Below are positions 1 to 12,899 of a stretch of DNA of 64,000 bases, in pieces. Source of the stretch: Aquila chrysaetos chrysaetos (Eukaryota > Chordata > Aves > Accipitriformes > Accipitridae); assembly GCF_900496995.4 (NCBI RefSeq), contig NC_044024.1:19532698-19596697 (forward strand), written 5' to 3'. Positions within the stretch are counted from its first letter, which is position 1. Each line of letters begins with the position of its first letter. The notes under the pieces are model-generated. The model had not been told where the DNA came from. It was given only the letters and a program-made list of their open reading frames with translations, and did not search any database. Made by a program: the position numbers and the translations under genes.

Positions 1-3000
1 CAATTATGAACTCTTGTTATCTCCATTCTATCCAGATGTTACTGAGACTAACAATTTTCCTTGTATGAATAACCTTCTATGTGCATGGTAAGCACAAATG
101 TATTCTAGGACTGCTTATTTCCATGGGTTTTGCTGCTCACAAAAGAATTTGCACATGTGGTGAGGTCTCTGTAAAGATCAAGAAGGCTAAACAATAACAG
201 GTTATACCAAATTTGGACTGTTTACATGCAGAAAGAATGTGAAGCCTGAAAAACTTACATGGTCTGTAAATCTATAAAAGGCAACGCACCTCATTTTAAT
301 GAAACTCTATTCATAGCAAGTAATTGCAAGTCCAAGGTTGTAAACAGGACATCTCAGTGGCCTTAATTTCTCCAGCGAATGCATTCATATAACAGGATCA
401 TCTTTATAATTGGACGTGTCTACTTTGTTTTCCGTGACTGTTTGGCATGAATAGAGGCTCATTTATGCTACTGGATGTTGGATCAAACCTCACAAATGTT
501 CTCAGTTCCTCTCCTCCTCTGCTTCATCTGAGAGGAAGAGTTTGACACTGTCCTAAGATAAAAATCGAACTTCATTTAACTGGTTCTTCATCCAGGCTGT
601 TAGCATCTTGCAGGCCAGTGAGCCTAACTGGGAGCATTCAAACACACATATACAACCGCATTCTCCGCTTTAACATGCCAAACAACAAATATTCAAAAAA
701 CAAATTTGTTGATGGAAATGTGGAGGGTGAGCAGGACCACTGACTTCAACAAGGCAAAGCCTAGGGCAATAGCAACGTGACATGGCCTCTGGGAGTCCAG
801 TTCTCTATCCTCCTCTAACCCACTTCACCTTCTCTGGCCAAATGGTGATCAGGCATTGAGCCACAATCCTTTCATGCAAGCCCACAGTAACTGTGATTTT
901 CAGACGATCTGGCCAGTGGACCCAATCTGCTTAGTTTCTAAGTTCACCCAAGATCAAACTCACTCACTACGGCTATACTAATATATGAAGTATTTCTTGA
1001 ATTTAACAATGAAGGATAAAACTTCACAGCATGTAACATATCCTATAAAACTGGACCAAGCACCAATTTGTATAAATCAATAAATCTCAGTAAAGGCAAT
1101 GAGGTCAACCGAAGACCTCAGCATGTGTGTAAACTCTAACATTTCCACTGCCCAAGTTCATAAATTTGGCTGTGTATGATGTATAAGCGTATTTTAATGT
1201 GACCCCTTTGTATCCACCATTTGCCACAGCATTACACTATGCCACTGCATGCAAAATGCTGGAAGAGTGAATGCAAGAACAACATTCAACTCATACTTGG
1301 AAAAGTACATTGTAGTGCCTTAGTATTTTCAGGAGAGAAAGCACAGAACATGAAAGGATGAGCGTACACTAACAGAGAAAGAATATACAAGACAACAAAG
1401 GGAAGTTTTTCAACTTAGTTTTAAAAGCACATTGTAGGTGGAAGAAGATGCTAGTGACAAGTGTTTTCAATAAAGCAAATTCATTATCATCAAGTAAAGG
1501 AATCAAAAAATTGTTGAACCTTGCACATCCTTAAAGCTACTTATTGTGCTATTTTCAATTGTGTTTAAGTTTACAAGGACGAATCAGACCTTTGAAACTA
1601 ACAATTTCATTTTTAAGGGTGTCCTTGAAAGACTGCAGCCATATACAAATAAGTTACAGGATACAAAAGAAAGCCACATAAATAACAAAAAACTCAGGGT
1701 GAATGTTAGCAATTGAAAACATACATGCAACAGCTACAAAATAAATTACTATAGTCAAAGCTGCTCCTCAGACTCAAGAGCTCATATGGCAGTCTTTTAA
1801 AGGTCAGCACTGAAGTCAGTCACATTGGAAAAGAAGTCCACGAATATGAAATCCAGCATTCAAATGATTTCTTTGCCCACGGGTCCTTATTAGAAAGGTA
1901 ATCTCTTTTCTATCACTGTTTAATAACATATCATTACTTTGTGAAGTGTTTTAAAATACCTAGAGTACAAAAGATTATATTTAAAACCAATTCATTCTAT
2001 TCCATCCCAAACAATACATAAAAAAACTGGAAAGAACAGGATAAAGATATTAATTTTACTGACAATTTTGTAACACTCCTTGAGAAAGAGCAAACAGCCA
2101 TAACTCCAAAATTACATTGTAACCACAGGCCATTTTATCACGTGAAAAGTACAAAGTGATGATAATTTCTCCACTGACTTTAATTAAGCTTCTTGGAGAC
2201 TCTCGCACATGCTCTCCTTCCTGCTCTCTTTTGTTATTAAAAAAAAAAAGTGAAGTTGCCCCCCAGGTGAATTTTGCCAAATGCTCGTAGTTCCAGTGTC
2301 AGAACCATGCCTTGCATAATGGAAAGTTTACATGAAAAGTCAAGGTTTTGATGAATGTCACACTTGAAAGCCAATTAAGTGGGCTGAAAGGAAGACACAA
2401 TTTCCCATTGTCTAATTGCCTCACAGCACCTTCAAGGTAATAAATTTGTCACATTGAATTATTAATGAGAACCGAATATTTGACTTGCAGCCTTGAATAG
2501 AAAGTAGTTCATTATCAGTTGGCATTGTTCCTTCCAAATAAAGAGAGGGGCACGATGGGAGTTAAAGAAAAGGTGTCAGAGAAAGGTTTTCCTCGCATCA
2601 CTGTCTCACACATTGTATGTGCCTTTTGGTTTAACATCCTGTAAAAATTCCACTAAGGGGGAAAAATGATGGTGCATCTAATTCCTGATTCTCTCAGGCC
2701 TTTGCAGCCTGACAAATAAACTTCCATCTGGATTCCCCGAAACACACTCTTTTACTGTATCACTTCAAACACAAAGGTCGTAAAATTTTTAAAATTGGCT
2801 ACATAAAAGTACAAGGAGCACAATAAAACAGAGGCCAGTTTTAGGTTTATGTGGCTCTTAAAGGCTTTCTGCCTTATCTGCTCTGCAAAGCATCGCTCAT
2901 ACACGTGGGGGGAGACAGGTAGATCAGTATATTTATTCCTACTCCACAGTTGCTGAAGCAAAGGTAATGCACTTGAAAAGCATTCATTTCAGCACGGGAG

Positions 3001-4340
3001 ACCTTTATAATGGTGAAGGACTCTCTGCTACACATCCTACGCACAACGAAAGAAGTCGAAACAAAGTGAAATCTGGATCCTTGTTTTGGTGTTAGATCTG
3101 CATCTGAAAAAGGAATTACGAAATATAGCTCTTGTGGGCATATCTCGGCCTTCTCAACAGTCCAGACACTGGCCGCGTAATGCCTGGGACCTCCTGTGAG
3201 CTGGGGTCAGGCACACCAAGACAGCCCTAGAGGTAAGGAAACAGAAGCATATTTTAGGTTACATCGCTATCAATCAGTAAGGCTCCACGTCCGTCCTCTC
3301 CCACACGGCGTTATAATGCCCTTGGCACAGCTACACCAGAGAAGCATCTGGGCAAGTACCTTGTAAGCACTGTGGCTCACGCTGCACGAGGTGGGTAACG
3401 CAACAGTGGTGTTCTCTTGCATTTTCTAAATGGAGAAAGCAAAATGTAAAAAAGGAAAGGGGCAAAATCATGGGGCACCAAAAATGGCTTTAAAAAGAAA
3501 ACTAGAACAGTGCAAAATGATGCTTACTCATGGAAATAATTATGGGTCCTGTTTTCTTTTTTCTGCTCATAAGATTGAAAGTTTTAGAGAATAGCCAGAA
3601 CATATAACACCCACTGCTGATACTGGTTCTCCAAGAAGAGTTTGGATCCTGTTTACTCCCTGGATACTACCGTTCCATTAAGCGCACTACAGGTTCGTGC
3701 ACCCCACATTTACTGCTTTGTCTTTTTGAAAGGTATCATTAGCTGGAGAGGAGGATTCCTTGCTTTCCGATGGTACTTAGGGAAAAGAGGAGAGAGGAAA
3801 GAGGCAATCTGTCTGTATTCTTATCGTAAAGAACTAGAAGAAAACACAAGGCCTATTAACACATGGAGAGTGAGCACTTGCATATATTCAGCCATCACTT
3901 GAACAGACGTTTTCTGGAATAGTTTGCATTTCTACAGAAAGAAGCTAAAATCAGCTATTTGAACCACAGGGCTCCAGTTCACAAATTCAGGAGGATCTGT
4001 TCATAACTCCAAGAGAGCAAACCCTTTCCTTTTTGATCTCAAGATCAATAAAATCAGCTCGTTTGGTGCCTGACCATTGCAGAACTCAAATGGTCCACCA
4101 AAAGTGTCTTTAAAACATCCTCATTCTCACTTTATACTAGGATTCTCCCAGTGTCATTTAAAAGCAAGATTAATACACGCTTAACAGCTGTTTCCATAAA
4201 CAGGTAATCACAGCCAATGATTATAAACTCTCACAAGGTGCAGAGGGTCAATAGGCTGCTTCTCACCTAAATTATAACCACTCACTCCCAAAAGAAATCC
4301 TAACAACAGTTCAGAGCTCATATCACTCCAGTCTGAACAC
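1..4340. other. Non-coding AT-rich DNA, no gene recognised
   Basis: I see no exon, RNA gene or recognisable repeat here. The base composition is AT-rich, with scattered AATAAA hexamers and an A-run near 2239-2249. Stretches such as 2400-2560 contain TAAT/ATTA homeodomain-type cores and look like ordinary vertebrate non-coding DNA, possibly conserved. The few open frames (longest about 86 codons, at 3642-3902) are of chance length and show no domain. It could be intron or intergenic DNA; sequence alone does not decide. Confidence 0.6.
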
Positions 4341-4344
4341 AGCT

Positions 4345-4450
4345 ACTGTGATTTGGGGAACGAAAGCAGAGAGGAGGGAGGACAGACCTCTCGGCGAGAC
4401 CCCGGGGGCCGGGGAACGCAGAGCGGCCAGCAGCTACTGGAAGGAAATGC
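4345..4450. other. Short CpG-rich patch
   Basis: A cluster of CpG dinucleotides (around 4360-4430, including CCCGGGGGCCGGGG) stands out from AT-rich surroundings. It lies inside a 109-codon plus-strand open frame (4348-4677) whose translation I do not recognise and which shows no domain or signal peptide. It could be part of an unmethylated regulatory element or a first exon, or simply local composition. No TATA box or splice donor convinces me. Confidence 0.3.
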
Positions 4451-4680
4451 CTGACAGTCAGTACTCAGCTTCGCTGCTGCAATATTACAGCATCATTTGC
4501 TGCATTCGTGGTACTCCAGCACATTCATCACGGTGCACAGAAGAGCAACGGAGAAACAAAACGCTAGTTACAGAGCTTGCAATGAAGCAGCTTTGGACAT
4601 TAATACTGCTGTTTGTGCGGGGCTTGGCTGCAGTCATGTGTAAAGACCAAATCTTGTTCTCCTTGGGCAGAAGCTAAAGT

Positions 4681-7600
4681 GCTGTTAAGACTCTTTTGAG
4701 ATGCAACATTTGCCAGAGAGGTTTGTTGATCTAAGAGGTGCTTGAAGGGCCTATTCCAAATACTAGTGTGAGCCCTTAGCAAGAAATCTCTCAGATGCCG
4801 GCATTTCTGGCACTTTATCAGTACTCTGTAGAGACGAGAATGCCTTGGGGCTTCAGCAGCTTTAATTTTGCAATGAATTTGACTCAGTGCCTTTCATGTA
4901 TGTACCAATAAGACCTGTAGTAGAAACCTTAGAAGTTAATGAATAAGACAGGGAGATTTAGAGATTTGGGCATATAATTACTATAGCAACATGTGCTCTT
5001 TCTTGCACTACACCATGAGATCATCTATTAGGCACGCTGCAGTAAACCAAATAAATCACAGGTCACAAAACACAGCAATAAATCCTGCCCATATTAAATT
5101 GCAAAGTAATTAAAACTGGTATGGTATTTACATTTCAAATTCACTAATAACATCAGAAAAAATTCTGATTAGAAGTACATCCAAAGCAGCCTCTGTAGTG
5201 TTTCTTCAACTACTTGTAACATGAAGCCCTGCTTTTTCCAGCAGGGCCAGGCATACGAAGGTTTTTAGATACATAAATGTGCAGCAGGCTCTTCCTAAGG
5301 CTTTACAAGAGTTCCTTGCTTGGGTAGATCCCTAATTCCACTGATACCTGTTAGTGAAATAATCATACACTTAAAGTCCACTCTACAAAAGCCCACCAAA
5401 ATGGGCACCTTCATCTAATTAAGTTTTTGTAGAACACCGAACAGTACTATTTAAACTGCTTATTAGCAACTTGATTTTTCATCTCTCGGTCCCACCTCCA
5501 TCCGGGGTCAATCCAACAAACAACAAAAGGAAAAGCAGGTGTAGCCCTTAGTGCTACTGTACATGTATTGCTCAAGGGCCTGAGTGGTGCCAGGCCTCAT
5601 ACTTCCACTGTGCCTTGCAAATAGAAAATCTCAATCCCCAAAATATTCCAGGCCAGAATCTTTCATTAGTGCTGAAACAACAAGCAGGAAAATTAATTCA
5701 CTCCTATAAAATCTGACAAGACAATAGTGAAATGCTCATTATTATCCCTGACTTATAGGGCAAGTCAAGCCTTTAGTCATCCTTGTCTTAATATACTCTC
5801 ACTACAGATAGTGAACAATTTTCATCCTATTTCAGAGTAAAGTATCTAATACAGCTGATACACTGAAATTAAACTCAAGCTTTCATTACACATGCGGTAG
5901 ATTTTATTATTCCATTGCTTTTCATGTTGGTCACCTGGCAGCAGTTGTTTCCTCCACAAAAATTGGGATGCAGCAATTAGATATCCTATGTTAGACAATG
6001 ATATTGCTCAATCCTGTGCTTGTGCTCAGTGCAGTGACTCCCAGTACATCACCAAGCCACTTCTAAAGAGCAACCGACACCTCCCGGCAACCTATGAAAA
6101 ATGTCCTATTTTGAAACAATTTTGCCTCTGCATGATGGATGTTCTGTTTTTCCTTTCCCCTCGCTCTTCATTACTAACAACATTTGCATGAAAAATAGCA
6201 TCTTCCTTCTTCAAAAAGTTCACCCACTCCTGCTGCTGCTATTTTTTTTTTCTGCACTTGAACTCATAATCCTCTCTTTGTGTAGCTACAGCAGGTTGCT
6301 GTGAAAATGACTGTGGTATCGGCAAAGAGAAGAAAATGTAGCTGCTGATGAGCTCTCAGGAGGAAGGCTGGGTGCCAGCATTGCCCCTGGTAATCAACAC
6401 AGAAACCAAATGGGCAGCTGCCAACATCTAAAATTTTCCTACCCTCAGAAGCAGTTCTCTGACTGTCAGCGCTCGCGGCTGTAAGCCAGGCTGGAATTTC
6501 TGCAAGCGTGCAGTGCTTCCGTCTCCGCAGTGTCACTGGCAACCCGGAGTAAGAAAACCTCTGCCCCTTCTGCCCAGTGTTTCACTCACAGGGACGGCAC
6601 AGATCGCCAAAGTCTCTGGAGATGCCACTCCTGAGTCAGACACAAGCATGCCCCATCGTGGGTGCGAGACAACCAATGCAACACCTTTCCTCCAGCATCC
6701 CTCCTCTGTTCAAATCCATTTGGGAGACTGGCACAGAGAGCATTTTTCTAACCCAGTGCTTTTTATTCTGCAGAAGTGGCTGATTCTGGCCTCTCGCCCC
6801 TTTCCCCTCTGTGCCATGGGCCACCTCGTACCTGTGCAAACGCCTTTCTCCCACGCGGACCCTCGCCCTCCGAAGGGAACGCCTGTAAAACCACCCCAGA
6901 GCCCCACTCGCTCTTCCCAGCCCCTTTTTTAACTCCTCAGTGACAACAAAGAGCCTCACAACAAGTAAGTCACTACTACGGCCTGGAATCACCCCGTGTT
7001 TCCCCTGCACTGTTAGGATGGTATCCATCAGTTGTTTCCTGCCCTAGACTGTGTCTTATTTTGGGCAATCACCATCTTTTTTTCCACTGGGATTTTGGTG
7101 CGTGAATAACGCTCCAGCTTGCTCTGGCACCAGAAACAGTGCCCATAAAAAATAAGCAGGGGTGAAATATGAAAAGCACAGGCATATGCTCATTTCACTC
7201 ATCTCCCACTGTTTTTGCTGGCCTTTAATCCCTAAACATCAAGCCAAACAATGAAATTATGTTTATGGTAAAATAAGATCTATGGGACTCAGTCCAGTCA
7301 TTTTTCCTTGCGTAAAACTAATACACAAAAATGTTTCTAGCGTAGAGCTGCAGCATTCAGCTTCCCAGGGAGAGTGTTATTTCTGCAAGAACGTGGCCAA
7401 GGAAATTTACCCCAGCATAGAGGGAGCAAGAACCACCTACGTGCGGGAAAAAATTAGCCCAGAGCAATGTAAGTGGTGCGCAGACCTTGTGCTGGCCCTC
7501 AGCAGGGGCTGAATTTCTCCCAGCGTGCCCGTTCCCACGCAAAGATACAAAGCATGTTGCTATCAAAGTGCCTGCCCCAGAGCATCACTGCAGCCATCAA

Positions 7601-10600
7601 ATTGCTATTCTCTACTTTCCTTTCCCAGGATGCAATTACTCAGATTGCATTATGGCTCCAGAATAAAGTGGGGGAAAAAAGTCAACAGGAGCTACCGCAT
7701 GCTGTAAATCCTCAAAAGACGCCCTTGTCAGTCACACTGTGCCTTTTCCTTTCTTAGAAGGAGCTAGCTGCCGACTACCATGTTTTCTGTCCCTCCCACC
7801 TTCTTATCAGGATTACTATAATCGTTTGATTATTCCTTTCTATGCAGTGGACAAAAACATCAATCATTTTAACCAAATGTTTTAGGAAGTTAAGTTTAGC
7901 TTTCAAAAGGTGGCTATTTCCATGAAATATGTGATTATTCATAATGGCTTTAAACAGAATCTGTTTTCCCCAAACGCCTGAACACAAGTTGAGAGCTCTT
8001 TCATCTTCTGGTGTTCGCCCATTTTATTTTTTATACACGTGGTGGGCTGTATTCATTCAAGCAGCTCTGTAAAATACGAGGGATCCATATACAATGAACC
8101 TGATTTACTGAGCAAGCGTAGTCTCCTCAAAACCAGTAATATATGAACAGCAAAGGTGGAGGGGAGCAGAGAGCAGCGGCTGAAAGCCAGCCACCAGAAA
8201 AAGGTAAAATACTGCAAACAGAGAGAGAAGAAATGGGGGAAAGCCGTAGGTCCAAACATCTCTGTGTGAAGTAATTATGCCTGTGAATTAACAAAGCAAT
8301 AAAGCAACCGTGTGCCTAAGAGATGGACTGTGTCTTTGTCTCCTAAGGTGAGGCGTAATTTCTGTAGCCATAAAATTGCCAGTGATGCGGCACTGGTGGA
8401 TGCAAATGCATCCTGCGCCATGGGGCTCCAGTTAGGCTGGGCCATTTTATTTGCTCCGCACAACCTGTCTGCAGCTGGAAAGACCGAGGCTGTGATCCAG
8501 GACAGGTCCCTGAGCAGTCTGGACGTGAGTGCAAAAGGTAAGCACAAGGCACGTGAAGGAGCATGCCAGCAGGCAGAGAACCAGCGGGCTCGTCACAGCC
8601 CAGCAAGCACAGTCACCTCCTGGGAATTTATAAAACTCCACTTGCTTTAACAAAACCAGCTTGGGTGGTGGGAGATGAGACTCCAGCTCTGCCCATGCCT
8701 TCCCACTAAAGTTTTCCCCTCACTGGTTATTAATGCAATAAACACAAAGGCAGAAAAGATACTTTAAGGAAAATCAATGGTTTTAAGATAAAACATCAAT
8801 GTAATTCAAACAGCCTGAGTCAACTGCCTATAGTAAATTAAGTTTAAAATTTTAACAAACTGTCATGTAAAACTGGTGGTGTCTGACAAATTGAATTACG
8901 ATAGTAATACATCACTCACAAAAGTATTATTGATAGTGACAGGAAGATATTGAATTTAAATTATTCATTTTTATTGATTAAACAGTATGTCTTCACCAAG
9001 AATGGGGCAAAACATCTGACAAACATTTGAGATTCATATTTCAGCTCCTGGAATAAATAGCTGTCAATCCACCCATGCTGGGCTTTTGTGTATTCCCCTG
9101 CAGTGGATCAAGTCAGCATTAAAACTTCACACGTGAGGAACTATTCACCCACATTTCTTGCAGCAAACACCAAGCTGCAAAACATGCTTTCACTTTCCAG
9201 AGACCGTTTTAAAAGCTGTTACTGTGAAAATGCACAGGCTGGTGTCTACCTGCGAGCAGCTGCCTTCCCCGACCCTGCAATTCAGGGCAAGCACCCGACA
9301 CAGGTGGGGCATCTCGGCTCAGCATCAGCATGCCATCCCATACCACCAACTCCCCCAGTCCAGTACTAGTAAGGAGATTCCAGCTGAAGACTGGATCTTC
9401 AAGTCATTCGACAAAACCAGTCTGAACTTCAATCCCTGCCAGCAGTAGTGAGTTCCCAAACAAAATGAAAGGAGTAATTGCTTTCCGAGCTGGAAGACTG
9501 ATCCAAACCACACAGAGAATACTGACCCTAAGCAGCTCTAACACATGTAAACAGAGAAGAAAAACAATCAGGGAACAGAAAGTCAGGTCGGCTTCAATAA
9601 CCAACATGCACTTCTTCCCCTCAAACTATTACCTGTGAAAAGTCCTGAGGATTGTTATTTCATTTAAGGTCCCTAGTTTCCTTGGCCAACTTCTGTCTTT
9701 TGAGGTTTTCACTAAGATGGCACTGAACATCACACATATAATGGGAAAAGAAATCTATGCCAACAAAGAAGGTGGAAGCAACAGAATAAATTTTAAAACT
9801 TCACCCAGCCCAAAACCAAGCAACAATCTCGTATGGGAAGGAGGCCTCTTACATCCAAACACGTGCCTTTTATATTTCTTAGAGACTTTCAGCCATGGTA
9901 GCTTTCACATGCCCACAAAATCCCAAGCTTTCCCCCACCATAAGAGAGAGAATGTCAGGCCAAGAGTTTGGATATGTTTGTGCTGTTAATATTTTTGCTT
10001 ATCTGCACAGCCTTAAGGGCTGAAGGAAAAATAAATCAACATACATATACATCTGGGTGATCTTCATGCATGATGAAGGGTCGCAGAGCTGGTGGGGGCA
10101 CAGTCTTCAGCTTCCTGTAGCAACCCACTCTCACATCAGAGCACGGGGAATGAAGCCATCCTTTCACATAAATGTACTGGGTAACTACGCATGGGCTGTG
10201 CACATCATTAACATATACATGAATAAGTGTCAAATAAACCTTTCATCATCATCACACATTTTCAGTGGATTTGTAGGAGAATTTGAAGTTCTATTGCCTT
10301 TGTCTATGTCCCAATGTAATAACACAATGCTACAATGCCACACTCTGGGCTGAATAATCTTACTTGGCTATATGTGACTAGTTTTCTCTTTAAAACATTA
10401 AATTTGAGTCCTCATAGCTTGAGCACATATTATTACCAACAATACTATAAGATTAGCCAGCCTTTAAAAAGGAATTCTATTATTATTATTCCAGACAGGC
10501 AACATTTGGGTGCAAGTGCCAGTGAAGAGAAGAGTTTGCACTTTCACACATTTAGGATCTCAAGCCATCATCAGTATTAGCTTTTTTGATAAGCCGACAC

Positions 10601-12899
10601 AGCAGACTTCTCTCTGCATGCTGCTCGTGGTGGAGTCAAAGGCACAGGCAATTCATTGGCTGGTCCCAGGACACACAGACCAATGTGGCCAAAACAAGTC
10701 TGGGAGAGCAGTTTTACCATTAGCCAGTGGTTCTTCCTCTGTTTATTGCTAATGTTTAGTTGTGTCTTCCGAAGGAAGGTATTCACTCCTGTCTGAATTG
10801 TCAAGAGGGAATGGAAATGTAGTGCAACAGCTATGTGCCAATGAAATGTTTCACTGGAGCATTAATAGGGGAGCAGCACACTTTATTCTTTTCCCTGGTC
10901 TGCAGAACAAGATAGAAGTAAATAAGATTATATTAAAGAAAAGACCTACAAAGTTAACAATCAAACTTGTTTAGATACTAGGCTGATGTACAGGGGTTTT
11001 CTTTTTTCAGGAAAAAAAACCTCTTCATCTGCTTCCAGTTGACATTTTTATTTCTTTTACATGAAGAAAAAGTGTCTTTTGGTACAAGAAAGTTCAGACT
11101 ACTACTCGGATTATTTCTGTCTACTTGAAATAAAAAGGAATTTGTTTTATATACTTGACCTTTGATAAACTACTATACAATAAATCCTTTTCATTTCCCT
11201 CTCCCTGCTGAATGTGTATTTGGGCCAGTGTAAATACAGCACCTTTCAGCAGCTCTAAGGAACTTCAACAAGAGACCATGGAAAATTAGTTTGTTCCTAG
11301 CATTACTATGCCCTTGTTTAAAAGCCCTCTGTGATCCATCAGAAAAATACATCAAATAAAGAACCTCAATGTTTAAATGATTCACAGCCACTCTACCAAA
11401 AAGCAATGAATCCAAGATTTTTCAATACCTCTTAACACCTTAAGATCCAGTTTAAATGTCCACTTCTTAGAAGTCCATTTTAATACATTTCAGCTATTCA
11501 ACAGAGAGATTCTGAACCATGAAATCAATTGGAACTTCTCAGTCCTAATCTCCTACCAATACTTCACAACTCATCCCCATCATACTAAATTCACAGTGGA
11601 AACCTATAGGAGAGGCTTTGGATCAATCGCCAAAGGTCTACAACATTTGAATAAAAACTGGGACGAGAATTCTGGATACCTATTTAAATCCAGAGGCTAG
11701 ACTCTCTATTTTGTGGGGAACACAGAATGAAACCTGGGTCCCTCTGACTTCCAGTCACTGTAGACTCCCATCAGCAAGACTCTCCTATTAGCAAGGACTC
11801 AGCACATACACCACTGAGTTACAGCATCACATTGGTCATGGCAGAAAAATTAGCTCAGAAAACCTAAGAATGGACAGATAAGATGTTTTTCTGCAAACAG
11901 GTGAATAAGAGAGTCTGTAACTGCCAAGAAGGCTGAGCACAAAAGACGAGTTTTGGGAGGAAAGCAAAAAAGTTCCATCCCATTCCTCCAACTGACAGAA
12001 ATCTCCTCTGTATTTCCACAGTGAGGAATTTCCAGGCATTTCTGAATGTCTGATTTTCAGCAGACAAATATGAAAAAGAAACTAATCATGTTGATAACTC
12101 CCTTTTTATCTTCTACCTAATCCAGAACTGCCTTGTGCCAAGTCTCCTGCACTCTTATAAGAGAACAAAGTCAGCAAGCCCTTCCTCTGCAAGACTGTTT
12201 TGCCGTCTGCTAGTTAGTATTTCCTGAATCTTTATTTTTCAATGAAAAACAATGAATTTCAGGCAAGAGACTATAGGAAAATTTTTAACAATTTTAGATC
12301 ATTTTCTTCATTATTCAACAAACTCTGCTTCTCTTGTTCAGCTTTACTGTTCTGCACATCTGTCCTATTATTCAGCAATCAATGCTAAAAATAAAAGCAG
12401 CTCTCCGGATCCTCAGGAAGTAAGTCCTATGCAGATGAGCACAATTAAAAAGCTGTAAACCTGCTGGGTGCAGCTCTCAGATGCAGAAATGTCCAGCTGA
12501 AAACATCCATATAGCCCAGCTACGTCAGTGTGCCTCTAATTACATCATCACACACAGAATTTCTGAAAAGATCCACTTTACCTTGAGTTCAGGCAAGTGA
12601 ATAAGGCAACCTGTCAACATTGACCATGATTATTTCTGTGCTGCTCCTCTTACGCACTATATGCTGTACAGCCTCTGTAATAAGTAAGTCACATAGTTTG
12701 GGCAGTTTGTGTACTAATAATGGCTCTAAATCAAGGCAGAAAAAAAATGCAGTATATGACTTTGGAATGCAAATACCTAGAAGGACCAAGACTGTGTAGT
12801 CCTAACACCAGCTTTCTGTTTTGCTTTAATCGCTCTGCCTTACCACCTCAAGTTTCCTTAGTGTCATCTGTTATTTCTACAGTTTTTATTTTTTCCCAG
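4681..12899. other. Non-coding DNA with a GC-richer patch at 6.26-7.03 kb
   Basis: No gene is recognised. Between about 6264 and 7028 the base composition is richer in G+C and three or more open frames overlap on both strands (up to 139 codons). Overlapping frames in all directions are what GC-rich non-coding DNA gives, and none of the translations shows a domain. The remainder is AT-rich single-copy-looking sequence. Around 10870-10970 and 8760-8960 are AT-rich with many homeodomain-type cores. Confidence 0.55.

Noticed and set aside
6264..7028. Cluster of frames up to 139 codons on both strands
   Set aside because: Overlapping in several phases with no domain; explained by locally higher GC.
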